A stretch of 64,000 nucleotides of DNA from an uncultured cyanobacterium (lineage in GTDB: Bacteria > Cyanobacteriota > Cyanobacteriia > PCC-6307 > Cyanobiaceae), in the NCBI GenBank assembly GCA_913047395.1, contig CAJWUF010000002.1:1-64000 (forward strand), read 5' to 3'. Every line of letters begins with the position of its first letter. Within the stretch, counting starts at the first letter, position 1. A model generated the notes under the pieces. That model did no database searches. It was not told where the DNA came from and saw nothing but the letters and a program-made list of their open reading frames with translations. Positions 11,039 through 22,715 of this stretch are shown piece by piece. The translations under genes were made by a program, and so were the position numbers.

Positions 11039-11065
11039 GTAGCACTCGAGGTCATTGAGTGCCAA
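11039..11065 (-). promoter_or_regulatory. CIRCE operator (HrcA binding site) upstream of groES
   Basis: On the minus strand the arms read TTGGCACTC and GAGTGCTAC with exactly nine bases between them. This differs from the CIRCE consensus TTAGCACTC-N9-GAGTGCTAA at one outer base in each arm. It lies 55-81 bases upstream of the groES ATG. HrcA binding to CIRCE is known to repress groESL in cyanobacteria. The site sits in the intergenic region shared with the divergent atpD gene. Confidence 0.9.
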
Positions 11066-11149
11066 CCTATGCGTATTGATGGTGCGTCGACTAGTGGATA
11101 GCTGTGCGGGTGACCGAACCCTTAGCAGCATTCACCATTGCAGTGGTAA

Positions 11150-12679
<1,530 letters not shown>

Positions 12680-12684
12680 AACCC

Positions 12685-12710
12685 AGCGGGGAGAGAGACA
12701 TCTCCCCGCT
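12685..12710 (+). other. intercistronic hairpin between atpD and atpC
   Basis: A perfect 10-bp stem with arms AGCGGGGAGA (12685-12694) and TCTCCCCGCT (12701-12710) and a six-base loop lies just after the atpD stop. It is not followed by a T-run, so it is more likely an mRNA stability or processing element, or a partial terminator that tunes the beta:epsilon ratio, than a full terminator. Confidence 0.7.
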
Positions 12711-12763
12711 AATCACTTCCTCCCCAATTCCGTTTCTTTCCGTCAAACCCAAGCCCCCGAACC

Positions 12764-13165
12764 ATGTCTCTCACCCTCCGCGTGCTGGCACCTGACCAGA
12801 GCGTCTTTGACGGCACAGCTGAAGAGGTGATCCTTCCCAGCACCACCGGCCTAATCGGCATACTGCCTGGCCATATTTCGCTCGTGACGGCCCTAGACAC
12901 TGGGGTGATGCGTGTTCGAGCCAATGGATCCTGGAACTCCATTGCCCTAATGGGTGGATTCGCCGAAGTTGAAGCCGACGATGTCACCGTATTAGTTAAT
13001 GGTGCTGAGCTCGGCAGCAGCATTGATGCAACAACAGCCGAAGCAGAACTGGAAAAGGCCAAAGCCGAAGTAAGCCAAATGGAAGGGAAGGCAGCCTCAC
13101 CAGAAAAAATAAAAGCACAACAAAAATTCCATCGCGCTCGCGCACGAGTTCAAGCCACCAAATAA
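12764..13165 (+). CDS. atpC: F1 ATP synthase subunit epsilon
   Basis: Epsilon is part of the rotating central stalk and inhibits ATP hydrolysis. The 133 residues have the N-terminal beta-sandwich ([36 protein letters not shown]) and the C-terminal two-helix region rich in Glu, Lys and Ala. Its length is normal. It follows atpD as usual in cyanobacteria. Confidence 0.95.
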   Translation: MSLTLRVLAPDQSVFDGTAEEVILPSTTGLIGILPGHISLVTALDTGVMRVRANGSWNSIALMGGFAEVEADDVTVLVNGAELGSSIDATTAEAELEKAKAEVSQMEGKAASPEKIKAQQKFHRARARVQATK

Positions 13166-13197
13166 TCGAACAAATCTGCAGCGGCTCAGGAGGTTGA

Positions 13198-13866
13198 GTG
13201 TCTCTGCAGCTTTTGCTAGACAGCGCAGATCCGATTACCTGGCAAACCTGGTTTGCCACGGGACTTTTTGCTGGCATTACTACCAACCCAAGCCTGCTAA
13301 GACGAGCCAACCAGCCATGCAAGCTGGATCATTTAAAGCTTCTAGCCCTTAAAGCAGAACAGATTGGCTATCGAGAACTACATCTACAAGCTTGGGGAAA
13401 TGATGCCAATGAGCTAGCCGAATGTGGCACTGCCTTGGCCCAACTAACCACTCCAGGCCTGACTGTTCAGATCAAACTGCCAATTACCCAAACAGGAAGC
13501 CAAGCGGCACGCACACTGATCGCCGCAGAAATTCCCGTGACATTTACCGCCTGTTATGAGGCCCCCCAAGTACTAATTGCTGCAGCCCTGGGCGCTAAAT
13601 ACATCGCTCCTTATCTAGGACGCATTAACGATCAAGGTCGCGATGGCTATAGCGAACTAGTAGCAATGCAACGAGCCCTAGACGGAGTAGGCAGCAGCTG
13701 CAAGCTTCTTGTCGCCAGCCTGCGCCACAGCAATGATCTGAGCTATCTGGCGGCAGAGGGAATCAATACCTTCACGATCAGCCCTGTACTGGCTGCAGAG
13801 CTGTTTGACGTAGAGGCCACCTTGAAAGCTGCTGAAGCCTTCGAGAAGGACGCACGGCTTAACTGA
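13198..13866 (+). CDS. transaldolase / fructose-6-phosphate aldolase family protein
   Basis: The 222-residue protein matches the small transaldolase (FSA/TalC-like) subfamily. LLLDSADPITWQTW and GLFAGITTNPSLLRRA occur at the N-terminus. The Schiff-base lysine lies in VQIKLPITQTG near residue 88, and the C-terminal repeat of the barrel includes LVASLRHSNDL. It is much shorter than the standard pentose-phosphate transaldolase, so the exact substrate is uncertain. The start is GTG at 13198, 33 bases after atpC, with AGGAG just upstream. Confidence 0.85.
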   Translation: MSLQLLLDSADPITWQTWFATGLFAGITTNPSLLRRANQPCKLDHLKLLALKAEQIGYRELHLQAWGNDANELAECGTALAQLTTPGLTVQIKLPITQTGSQAARTLIAAEIPVTFTACYEAPQVLIAAALGAKYIAPYLGRINDQGRDGYSELVAMQRALDGVGSSCKLLVASLRHSNDLSYLAAEGINTFTISPVLAAELFDVEATLKAAEAFEKDARLN

Positions 13867-13914
13867 GGAGCCACTTGCCGCCCCTCAGCACACTGCCAGG
13901 ATCCTTATCCTTCT

Positions 13915-15324
<1,410 letters not shown>

Positions 15325-15338
<14 letters not shown>

Positions 15339-15397
15339 ATAAGTTGAGGCTGAACTGATTTAGATAATTGCTGATCAGCATGTTCACCAGCCTTTGA
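15325..15397. repeat. 15-bp inverted repeat copying the end of the HAD gene
   Basis: TCAAAGGCTGGTGAA at 15325-15339 spans the HAD stop codon. Its exact reverse complement TTCACCAGCCTTTGA lies at 15383-15397, with 43 bases between the arms. It may act as a hairpin for transcription end, or it may be a scar of an insertion, since it borders the integrase remnant. No T-run follows. Confidence 0.6.
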
Positions 15398-15405
15398 ATG
15401 GGCTC

Positions 15406-15563
15406 TTAGCTAAAAGATAAGCAGAAATGATGCACAGTTTTAATGCAGCTTGCTGCAACATCAGCTCCTTCTAACTTGAGATTGCCTGTAGTGAGCTATC
15501 TCCTTGAACTTTTGCCAGGAAAGCTTTGAGTTGTTCTTCTGACAGACAGGTGAACTTTGCCAA
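15406..15563 (-). pseudogene. decayed Nif11/ProcA-type lanthipeptide leader
   Basis: On the minus strand codons just after 15545 read LSEEQLKAFLAKVQGDSSLQ, the start of a prochlorosin (ProcA) leader. The usual ATG is replaced by CTG, although a TTG at 15563 could open a short frame. Near 15486 the frame shifts, and the leader resumes as NLKLEGADVAA, then degenerates and stops at 15406-15408. No double-glycine cleavage site or cysteine-rich core survives. It abuts the end of a truncated integrase. Confidence 0.75.
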
Positions 15564-15568
15564 TTCTT

Positions 15569-16261
15569 CTATAGCTCACTATCGCACTGATGTTTACCCA
15601 GATGGAGATCGGCACTCTTTTCGCCAATGAACTTCTTAAGATCTTCTGGCGGCAGCCAACGTCTATTAGCCCCATTTTTAAACGCGAAGCGAAGGAATTC
15701 TGCTGCGTACTGGATGCGAAGTCGTCGACTTGTTGAACCGGGTTCTCCTCCGTGAAGTTCGACAAGTGTTTTTAAAAGCGTGTACCCGTTGGTTGGTCCG
15801 GGGTTGCTTGTGAGAATGAGCACTGTGCGTGCAATTGGTGTGCGGTAGTTACGGTTCCAAACCCTGGCTCCCTTCATGCTGTTGTTTGTTTTATGTGATT
15901 TGAATTTTCTTAGTAGTCGTTCCCAATCAAGTTCGCTACCGGAACCGGACTCTTTCCTCTGCTTCACGATCTCGTAAGCCTCAGCCAATCCCTTGCCCTG
16001 CTCTTTCATCACCTGCAAGATTTCACTCGACATGTTCACAATCCAGCCAGCGCTTGTTGCCGCCCACGGAATGAAATCGGGATCATTCTTTGCCTTGGCA
16101 CCAAGGATGATGCTGGTGCGGGTGCCATCGTCGAAACGAACAGTCAGCTGAACCCTTTGGACAAGGCCGTCACCGATGCCGCGAACCATCCAGCCATCCC
16201 CACAATCCCGTCTGACCCCGTCACGTAGAGCAGTGATCCATTTTGCTGACTTATCGGCCAT
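15569..16261 (-). pseudogene. truncated tyrosine recombinase (phage-type integrase) N-terminal part
   Basis: A 230-residue frame starts at the ATG at 16261 (an upstream ATG at 16282 is also open). It shows an N-terminal arm-type region with QRVQLTVRFDDGTRTSIILG and then a helical core-binding domain, TPIARTVLILTSNPGPTNG to RIQYAAEFLRFAFKNG. The catalytic domain with its Arg, His-x-x-Arg and Tyr residues, normally the next 170 or so residues, is missing. The frame ends at a TAG just before the decayed ProcA leader. Family assignment rests on pattern recognition and is moderately certain. Confidence 0.6.
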
Positions 16262-16373
16262 TGAAATCCTGTCGGGCGACAAGCTGTCGGAAATTTCTTG
16301 TCAATTCAACAGCCTCACTGCTGCTTACTCAAGTGTTGGGAATTTAGCTTTGGCCTAGTAAGCAGACTATTAA

Positions 16374-17843
16374 CTATCTTGCTGCCTGGGTTGCAAAGGC
16401 AATCGCAGCTTCCCCGCGCCGGTGGATCTCGGTAGCGTAATTGGTCCAGGTGCCCTGGCCCCAATAGCGAAAGCAACTGGTCTCCAGCAGTAGTAAATAG
16501 AGAAGAGCTTCCTGATAGTGAGAGGTTTGGGTTACCGCAGGATCTTGAATTAGCAAAGGATCAAATACCTGGTGAAATTTGGCGCTAAGTCGGTTTATCG
16601 GTTCTAGAACGTTCTCATAGCCTTCAACCCAGCTGAGGTTGTTGGTCCAAGAAGCTCCGGCCATCGAGAAGGAGGGATCCATAACTTTGAGTTCAGTGAT
16701 GGCCGCTTCGATTGATTCTGGGGTAATTGTGCTAGCGACTTTTTGCCACACCTTGTGTTGCTGTACCGCCTGAATCATCGGGTAATCAGCAGGCTTGACA
16801 CCAGCGGCCTCTAGCAATTCCAGATACTCAGTAGCGTTGATCGGAACTGTGCCCTCACCATCAGCCTTAGAAGCGATGGTCTGATGAGCTTGGATAAAGG
16901 CGTTTGGAAACTCATTCATCATTACGCCGCCATTTTCTCCATCAGCAATTTGAGAAACCAATGATGGAATCGTTGTCCTACCCAACGATTGCCTTGCCAG
17001 CCCTAATGCTTCGTAATAGGGCTGCATCTGCCCCACCAACTTGGTATCTGAGCCCTGGGTTTTAATCAGCGCCGAGATGCTTACTGTTTCCCCTCTGGAA
17101 TTGCGCGCCACAAGTTGATTAGGGACGTATTTCTGCTCGTGGCTAAGGCTTGAACCATCGAGTTGTTCAACGCTATCTTCTTGAACCAGTAGCCAACGGT
17201 ATCCACAATCATTGAGGGCCTTCACCAATTCATAGAGAGTGTCTGGATGGTTGGGAAGGTGCATCTCCGGGGGAGAGAAACCCTTCACCCGTTGCAATAC
17301 TTCTGACCCAAACATCTCAGCAAACTGATGTTGCCAAGCCAGGATCTGCAGCTTCAGATCTGGGATAGGAGTTGAGGGTGCAACAGCATGACTCCAGAAG
17401 GTGCCAAGCCATTCAACGTGGGGTTGTATGGAAGGATCGCAGGTGAGATATTTCAGCGCATCGAGAATGTCGCGTCGACCCATTTGCTCAACACCCCAGA
17501 GCAAATTACCTGAGTAATCCAGCATGATCCGAGGATTGCATCCTTCTCTAATCAGTTGGGGAATAATTTCAGCGAGGCGCTTATAGCAATTAGCAAAGGG
17601 CTCAGCGTTGTGATTATCGCCCTCTTCACTGTGCTCCAACATGTATTGCAGATGCGAGATAAGCTCTCCATTCGGCCCGGCTGGAATCGTGGGCTGATGC
17701 ATGTGCAGAGCGCAGGCAAAAGCTGACTGAAACTTCTCCAGGTTCAGATTGCTCTGCTTTAGGAAAACAGGACCGGCTTGCTTTACCAGGGCAAGAATCT
17801 CAGCTTCGCGGCCAGCTATCGGCGGCAGGGCATGACTGGCCAT
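16374..17843 (-). CDS. glycoside hydrolase family 57 protein
   Basis: The 489-residue protein has the GH57 signature ALHMHQPTIPAG near residue 48, the MLDYSGNLLWGVEQM segment near 107 and the FSPPEMHLPNHPDTLYELVKAL region near 200. GH57 enzymes act on alpha-glucans (amylases, branching enzymes and amylopullulanases), but the substrate of this cyanobacterial subgroup is not established. No signal peptide is visible, so it is probably cytoplasmic. The gene stands alone between two ProcA-like remnants. Confidence 0.85.
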   Translation of the reverse strand: MASHALPPIAGREAEILALVKQAGPVFLKQSNLNLEKFQSAFACALHMHQPTIPAGPNGELISHLQYMLEHSEEGDNHNAEPFANCYKRLAEIIPQLIREGCNPRIMLDYSGNLLWGVEQMGRRDILDALKYLTCDPSIQPHVEWLGTFWSHAVAPSTPIPDLKLQILAWQHQFAEMFGSEVLQRVKGFSPPEMHLPNHPDTLYELVKALNDCGYRWLLVQEDSVEQLDGSSLSHEQKYVPNQLVARNSRGETVSISALIKTQGSDTKLVGQMQPYYEALGLARQSLGRTTIPSLVSQIADGENGGVMMNEFPNAFIQAHQTIASKADGEGTVPINATEYLELLEAAGVKPADYPMIQAVQQHKVWQKVASTITPESIEAAITELKVMDPSFSMAGASWTNNLSWVEGYENVLEPINRLSAKFHQVFDPLLIQDPAVTQTSHYQEALLYLLLLETSCFRYWGQGTWTNYATEIHRRGEAAIAFATQAAR

Positions 17844-18320
17844 CTACTTTTATCTACAATTTAATCATATCGCACCACATATAGTGCATTGTTCACTTGC
17901 ATTGCACTATCTATCACAAACTATTCAGAAGGCGATTGACTGAAGGCAAGCAGGCATGACTTGGCCAACAATGCTCCTCGTCGCTCGCGGAAACTACCGA
18001 TAGGGATATTAATTAACAGGCGGCAATAGCAAAATACTGGCTTCAGCATGATGGTGACATTCAGTACAGCCTTTAAGGATTGGCGAAAGAGATAGAGATA
18101 TTTTTAAGAGCCAAGAAGTTTATGATTGGATTTACCATATTGAGCAATGCTTGCCAAGATAGAAACCGGTCAATCGAAGGAGTATATGTATATTTAAGTC
18201 AAAATATTGATAGATTCTGATGGTCATTAAGACAGGATATCCTTGCAGCAGTGAGTCAACCTGACCCACTCAATCATCAATGTGAATTGAAGAATTCAAA
18301 TTAATATTTTGCAAATTGCT
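17844..18320. other. AT-rich non-coding stretch upstream of GH57 gene
   Basis: No gene is supported in this segment. It is notably AT-rich with many stops in all frames and contains no clear repeat. It separates the GH57 gene from the ProcA-like pseudogene and probably holds the GH57 promoter. Confidence 0.5.
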
Positions 18321-18587
18321 TTAATTAGTCGAAACATGACAACACCAGAAACTATCTCCCATATCGGTTATCCCTTCTACACATTTCCCACCACCAACTG
18401 CACTTTCAAGCTCCTTAGTTGAGAGCTCAGTTGAATGAGAGTCGATGTCTTCAGCTGTAATCGGAAATCCTGCCTCATTAGCGATTGCAATAGCTGAATT
18501 ACCATCCGAAGCAGCCTTTGGCTTTCCCTGCAGAGTGGTGTCTTGCTTAACCTTGGCGATAAATGCCTTGAGCTATTCTTCTGACAT
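18321..18587 (-). pseudogene. prochlorosin-type lanthipeptide precursor interrupted by an amber codon
   Basis: The minus strand reads 88 codons from the ATG at 18587 to a TAA at 18321-18323, with one TAG at codon 5 where ProcA leaders have CAG (MSEEQLKAF). The rest is a complete Nif11-type leader: LKAFIAKVKQDTTLQ, then SAIAIANEAGFPITAEDI, then LSTKELESAVGG. The double glycine (65-66) is the protease site. The predicted core of about 22 residues holds Cys69, Cys82 and Cys83 with Thr74, Ser79, Ser86 and Thr87 as possible dehydration sites. No synthetase is nearby. It is probably a recent pseudogene unless the TAG is read through. Confidence 0.85.
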
Positions 18588-18597
18588 CAGATATTGA

Positions 18598-18871
18598 CTT
18601 CTAGCTCAATCTTTAGCTCTCCCTGGTTACTGCTCAAATGAAGTCTTTGAAACAGCTTACCGCAAAATGCAGGCAAATAAAATCAGCGTGGGTTGCCGCT
18701 AAGTAAAGACAGGAGTTTATTTTTAGAATAATGAAATTTGCACGCTATAGGCTTAGATATTGCCAAAAGGTATTTTGCAAGGTCGAAATAGAGGGATTAA
18801 ATGACAAGCAATCTTCACCATCTCCGCTCGCCGAAATCTCTGGTATTTAAAAGAATCAAAACCATTTGCGT
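18598..18871. other. short intergenic segment with a protein-like fragment
   Basis: On the plus strand 34 codons at 18598-18702 are open after a TGA and have a protein-like look (LALPGYCSNEVFETAYRKMQ, then NKISVGCR and TAA), but there is no start codon. It may be the tail of a deleted gene. Nothing else is supported before pepP. Confidence 0.3.
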
Positions 18872-20203
18872 CTAACTCTCCATCGCTTCAGTGCTTGATG
18901 CTGCTGCTGAGGTGAGCAGCTCATACCCCTGCTCACTCACCACCACATCATCTTCAATGCGGATGCCGATCCCCTTCCATCGCTCCTCAATCATTGGTTG
19001 CCCTTCGGGTGCTGGCAGACGATCACTGAGATAAAGGCCAGGTTCAACCGTTAGCACCATGCCAGGCTCAAGATCTACCGGGTGCTCACCCAAGCGATAG
19101 GCACCGACATCGTGAACGTCCAACCCCAACCAATGGCCAGTGCGATGCATATACATATGGCGATAAGCACCCTGCTCGATCAATCCATCAACACTGCCAG
19201 CCAATAAACCCAGTTCCACAAGTCCTTCGACAAGTACGCACACCGCCCGATCATGCACCTGTTCAGCAGTACCTCCCGGTCGCACCTCAGCGATCGCTGC
19301 CTGCTGTGCTGCTAACACCAGCTCATAGAGAGCCCGTTGCTCAGCATTGAAGCGACCATTAATCGGGAAGGTACGCGTGATATCGCCGTTGTAGTAATCA
19401 ACTAGCGAGCAGCCCGCATCAATCAGCACCAGCTCACCATCAACAAGTGGGGCATTGTTAGCCGTGTAGTGCAGCACGCAGGCGTTATCGCCACCGGCCA
19501 CGATTGATCCATATGCAGGGCCTCGAGCGCCTTGCTCAAGGAAATACTGCTCGATCACCGCCTGCAGCTGTCGCTCATTCATGCCCGGGCGCGCCAGATT
19601 CCTAGCCAGCTCATGAGCCTCTGCCGAAATCCGAGCCGCTTCACGCATCCGCTCTAGTTCCTCGGGCCCTTTTTGCAACCTCAACTGATGCAACAACGGG
19701 CAAGGGGCCACAAGGCCAAGAGCCGAAACGCCACTGCGCGGCGCCCGATCTAGCTGTTGAGCCCAAGCGCTCAGCACCAACGGCTCCACCTTCGGGTGCT
19801 TGCCCACTCTGAAACCAATAGCCTCAGCACCTTTGAGGTAGTCAGCTAGCAGTTGGGGTAATTCAGCCAAAGGATGAGCAATATCAGCCCCAAAGCGCGT
19901 CACCGCTCCTTCCGCACCCCATCGAAAGCCATTCCATACTTCTTTACTGGCCTGCTTGGCTTGCACGAAAAGCACAAAGCGCTCACCTTCAGGCCGATGG
20001 GGCAGAAACAAGGCCACCGCATCAGGCTCATCAAAGCCGGTGAGATACCAGAAATCACTGTTCTGGCGAAACGGATACTCACAATCAGCATGATGAGTCA
20101 CCAATGGAGCCGCCGGAATCACGGCTGCCACGCCCCCCAATTTCGCCAAAAAACGAAGCCGACGTTGATAAAAAATAGACAGATCGATCACGGCCAGAGA
20201 CAC
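18872..20203 (-). CDS. pepP: Xaa-Pro aminopeptidase (M24B)
   Basis: This enzyme removes N-terminal residues preceding proline. The 443 residues carry the N-terminal creatinase-like domain (ADCEYPFRQNSDFWYLTGF near 50) and the pita-bread catalytic domain. Metal ligands are visible in LIDAGCSLVDYYNGDITRTF (two Asp), TGHWLGLDVHDVG (His), LTVEPGLYL (Glu) and GIRIEDDVVV (Glu). It has full length and no signal peptide, so it is cytoplasmic. Confidence 0.93.
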   Translation of the reverse strand: MSLAVIDLSIFYQRRLRFLAKLGGVAAVIPAAPLVTHHADCEYPFRQNSDFWYLTGFDEPDAVALFLPHRPEGERFVLFVQAKQASKEVWNGFRWGAEGAVTRFGADIAHPLAELPQLLADYLKGAEAIGFRVGKHPKVEPLVLSAWAQQLDRAPRSGVSALGLVAPCPLLHQLRLQKGPEELERMREAARISAEAHELARNLARPGMNERQLQAVIEQYFLEQGARGPAYGSIVAGGDNACVLHYTANNAPLVDGELVLIDAGCSLVDYYNGDITRTFPINGRFNAEQRALYELVLAAQQAAIAEVRPGGTAEQVHDRAVCVLVEGLVELGLLAGSVDGLIEQGAYRHMYMHRTGHWLGLDVHDVGAYRLGEHPVDLEPGMVLTVEPGLYLSDRLPAPEGQPMIEERWKGIGIRIEDDVVVSEQGYELLTSAAASSTEAMES

Positions 20204-20397
20204 AACAGCTTTGGGACGTCAGGATGGGAGAAGAACACCATGCAGGGAGAACCCTCCATGCCATCGTCCGCCATTAGCGGATCACCACTAATCCTGGCGT
20301 CAGAGAAGGTCACACTGCTGAGCCATTGCAAGGAATGGCAACAGCATTACCAACTTGTCGCCATCAACCACGCCATCCATAAATCCCCACACCAGGT

Positions 20398-21393
20398 ATG
20401 AGCAGCGACCTCCTGGTCCTAACGCTATTGGTAGTTGTTGTTATCACCGGTTCTGCCTTGTGCTCAGGCGTAGAAGCTGCCCTGCTCACGGTTAATCCCG
20501 TGCGAGTGCATGAGCTAGCAGCAAGGCACAAACCGGTCGCCGGTGCCCGACGCTTGGCTCAACTACGTCAACGGCTGGGGCGCACCCTCTCTGTACTGGT
20601 AATCGCCAACAACGGCTTCAACATCTTCGGCAGCCTGATGCTTGGCGCCTTTGCTGCTTTTGTCTTCGAGAAGCACAAGATCATCGAGGTGGGCTTACCC
20701 CTGTTTTCCGTTGGTCTCACCTTGCTGGTGATCGTGTTTGGCGAGATTCTGCCGAAATCATTAGGCAGCCGCCTGGCTTTACCAGTTTCCTTGGCCAGTG
20801 CCCCAGTACTGCATTTTCTTGGCCTGATGATGCGTCCGGTAGTGCTGCTGCTGGAGCGTTTACTACCAGCAATCAGCGCCGAAAACGAAATCAGCACTGA
20901 TGAGAATGAAATCAGGCTGCTAGCCAGGCTAGGTTCGCAAAAAGGGCAGATCGAAGCCGATGAGGCTGCCATGATTGCCAAGGTGTTCCAGCTAAACGAC
21001 CTCACGGCACGTGATCTGATGACCCCCCGGGTGGCAGCTCCCACCCTCGATGCTGCCGCCAAGCTTGAATCACTGCGCCCTGAACTGCTTACTCACAACG
21101 CAGAGTGGTGGGTGGTGCTAGGGAAAGAAGTAGATAAGGTACTAGGCGTAGCAAGCCGCGAAAGGCTGCTCACCGCCCTTCTTCAGGGACAGGGCCAACT
21201 GACACCTTTAGACCTCAGTGAGGCGGTGGAATTTGTACCAGAAATGATTCGCGCCGATCGTCTCCTCATTGGCTTCCGTCGCGACAACAGTGGTGTGCGA
21301 GTTGTGGTGGATGAATTTGGCGGGTTCGTAGGCGTGATCGGTGCTGAAGCGGTCTTGGCCGTATTGGCCGGTTGGTGGCAGAAGTCCAACTAA
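20398..21393 (+). CDS. CNNM/CBS-domain membrane protein (CorC/HlyC-like)
   Basis: The 331-residue protein has an N-terminal CNNM (DUF21) transmembrane domain with about four hydrophobic helices. It includes ALCSGVEAALLTVNPVRVHELA and VIANNGFNIFGSLMLGAF, and the FGEILPKSLGSRLALPVS signature near residue 115. A CBS-pair region starts at RDLMTPRVAAPTLD, and the end VVVDEFGGFVGVIG is typical. Family members are linked to magnesium or cobalt export and homeostasis, but the substrate here is not known. Its stop overlaps the start of the downstream GTPase gene. Confidence 0.88.
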   Translation: MSSDLLVLTLLVVVVITGSALCSGVEAALLTVNPVRVHELAARHKPVAGARRLAQLRQRLGRTLSVLVIANNGFNIFGSLMLGAFAAFVFEKHKIIEVGLPLFSVGLTLLVIVFGEILPKSLGSRLALPVSLASAPVLHFLGLMMRPVVLLLERLLPAISAENEISTDENEIRLLARLGSQKGQIEADEAAMIAKVFQLNDLTARDLMTPRVAAPTLDAAAKLESLRPELLTHNAEWWVVLGKEVDKVLGVASRERLLTALLQGQGQLTPLDLSEAVEFVPEMIRADRLLIGFRRDNSGVRVVVDEFGGFVGVIGAEAVLAVLAGWWQKSN

Positions 21394-22715
21394 TGAACCA
21401 CACTCCCTCTACACCAGAGCGCTGCCGCCTTCTGCTAGCCCAATGGCACAAGCAACTATCACTCAGCCAACGTGAAAACAACCAACTAGCTGGCGAACTA
21501 ATCGCCCTAAATCGCCAGCTAAAGCGATTGGAACAGCGACGCCTACGAGTAGCCGTTTTTGGTCGAGTCGGAGTAGGCAAATCAAGCCTTCTCAATGCAC
21601 TACTGGGACAGGATGTCTTTGCAACCGATGTAGCCCATGGCAGCACCCGTAACCAACAAGCCGTGGACTGGTGCCAACCAATCAACAACCTTGAGTCCAT
21701 AGAGCTAGTCGACACACCCGGAATCGACGAAATTGCCGATGCCGGCCGAGCACGACTAGCGGCAAGGGTGGCACTGCAAGCCGACCTGGTGCTGCTGGTT
21801 CTTGATAGCGACCTAACCAGTGTCGAAGAAGCAGCCCTGAAGGCCCTGCTCAAAAGTGGTCGGCCTGTAATGCTGGTGCTTAACCGCTGCGATTGCTGGT
21901 CACCAGAGCAGCGAAATGCACTGTTGGCAAGTATTCGTCGACGCCTGCCTGCTGCAGCTCGTCAACTTCAGCTTTTAGCCGTTGCGGCTGCGCCGCGTCA
22001 GGCCCAGCTTCGCGCTGATGGCATCGTGCGCAGTAAAGCCTGCCCTGCTCAGGTCGAATCACTACGTAAAACCCTTATCAACCTGCTAACAGAACAGGGT
22101 GAATTACTTCTAGCACTCAATGCCTTACGCCAAGCCGACCGTTTTTATCAGTCCCTAAAGCGAGGGCGACTACAACGAAGCAAAGCAGCTGCACAAGGCC
22201 TGATCGGACGTTTCGCCGCCATCAAAGCTTCTGGCGTAGCAGTAAACCCTCTAGTGCTACTAGATCTAGCTGGTGGACTGGCATGTGACACCGCTTTAGT
22301 AATGCAGCTTTGTCAGCTCTATGGGCTGCAGATCGGTGGTCCTGCAGCCCGGAAACTACTCAGTCGACTATCTGGCCACAATGCCCTTTTAGGCGGCGCC
22401 CAACTAGGCATTCAGTTAGCACTCGGGGCAGTGCGACAGCTGCTACTGCTAGCGGCACCTTTCACCGGCGGGCTCAGCCTGGCACCAGCAGCCCCAGTAG
22501 CCCTCGCCCAGGCAGCCCTCGCTGTACACACCACCCAACGTACCGGTCGTCTAACAGCACGCGAAATCCTGCGCAGCAGCCAACGGCACCAAATCCAACC
22601 AGGTGCCCTGTTAAGGCGCCTAGCTGCCAGTGATCCTCAGGTGCGACGCTGGCTGGTCGACTGGCCAGAGATAACGAGCAATGAACCGCGTCAGCTCCAG
22701 GCCCTGCTTCCATGA
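21393..22715 (+). CDS. Era-like GTPase with DUF697-type C-terminal domain
   Basis: From the ATG at 21393, which overlaps the previous stop as TAATG, the protein has 440 residues. G1 is VFGRVGVGKSSLLNALLG near residue 52, G3 is LVDTPGIDEI near 105 and G4 is LVLNRCDCW near 162. The C-terminal 200 residues contain hydrophobic helices (LLLAAPFTGGLSLAPAAPVA) typical of the DUF697/YcjF-like membrane-associated region. The cellular role is unknown. It is tightly linked to nadD by an ATGA overlap. Confidence 0.85.
   Translation: MNHTPSTPERCRLLLAQWHKQLSLSQRENNQLAGELIALNRQLKRLEQRRLRVAVFGRVGVGKSSLLNALLGQDVFATDVAHGSTRNQQAVDWCQPINNLESIELVDTPGIDEIADAGRARLAARVALQADLVLLVLDSDLTSVEEAALKALLKSGRPVMLVLNRCDCWSPEQRNALLASIRRRLPAAARQLQLLAVAAAPRQAQLRADGIVRSKACPAQVESLRKTLINLLTEQGELLLALNALRQADRFYQSLKRGRLQRSKAAAQGLIGRFAAIKASGVAVNPLVLLDLAGGLACDTALVMQLCQLYGLQIGGPAARKLLSRLSGHNALLGGAQLGIQLALGAVRQLLLLAAPFTGGLSLAPAAPVALAQAALAVHTTQRTGRLTAREILRSSQRHQIQPGALLRRLAASDPQVRRWLVDWPEITSNEPRQLQALLP

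Noticed and set aside
10985-11131. 49-residue N-terminal extension of GroES
   Set aside because: The extension crosses the CIRCE operator and has no similarity to GroES; the ATG at 10984 gives the standard length.
18728-18790. IGLDIAK-like string resembling the start of an IS110-family transposase
   Set aside because: Only about ten residues match before a stop, with no further transposase sequence or inverted ends nearby.
15339-18871. tRNA gene or attachment site next to the integrase relic
   Set aside because: No cloverleaf or T-arm consensus was found by eye in this segment.
20240-20401. 53-codon plus-strand frame overlapping the CNNM gene start by ATGA
   Set aside because: The overlap is suggestive, but the sequence has no recognisable features and lies in the pepP/CNNM promoter region. 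It is not listed as a gene without conservation data.
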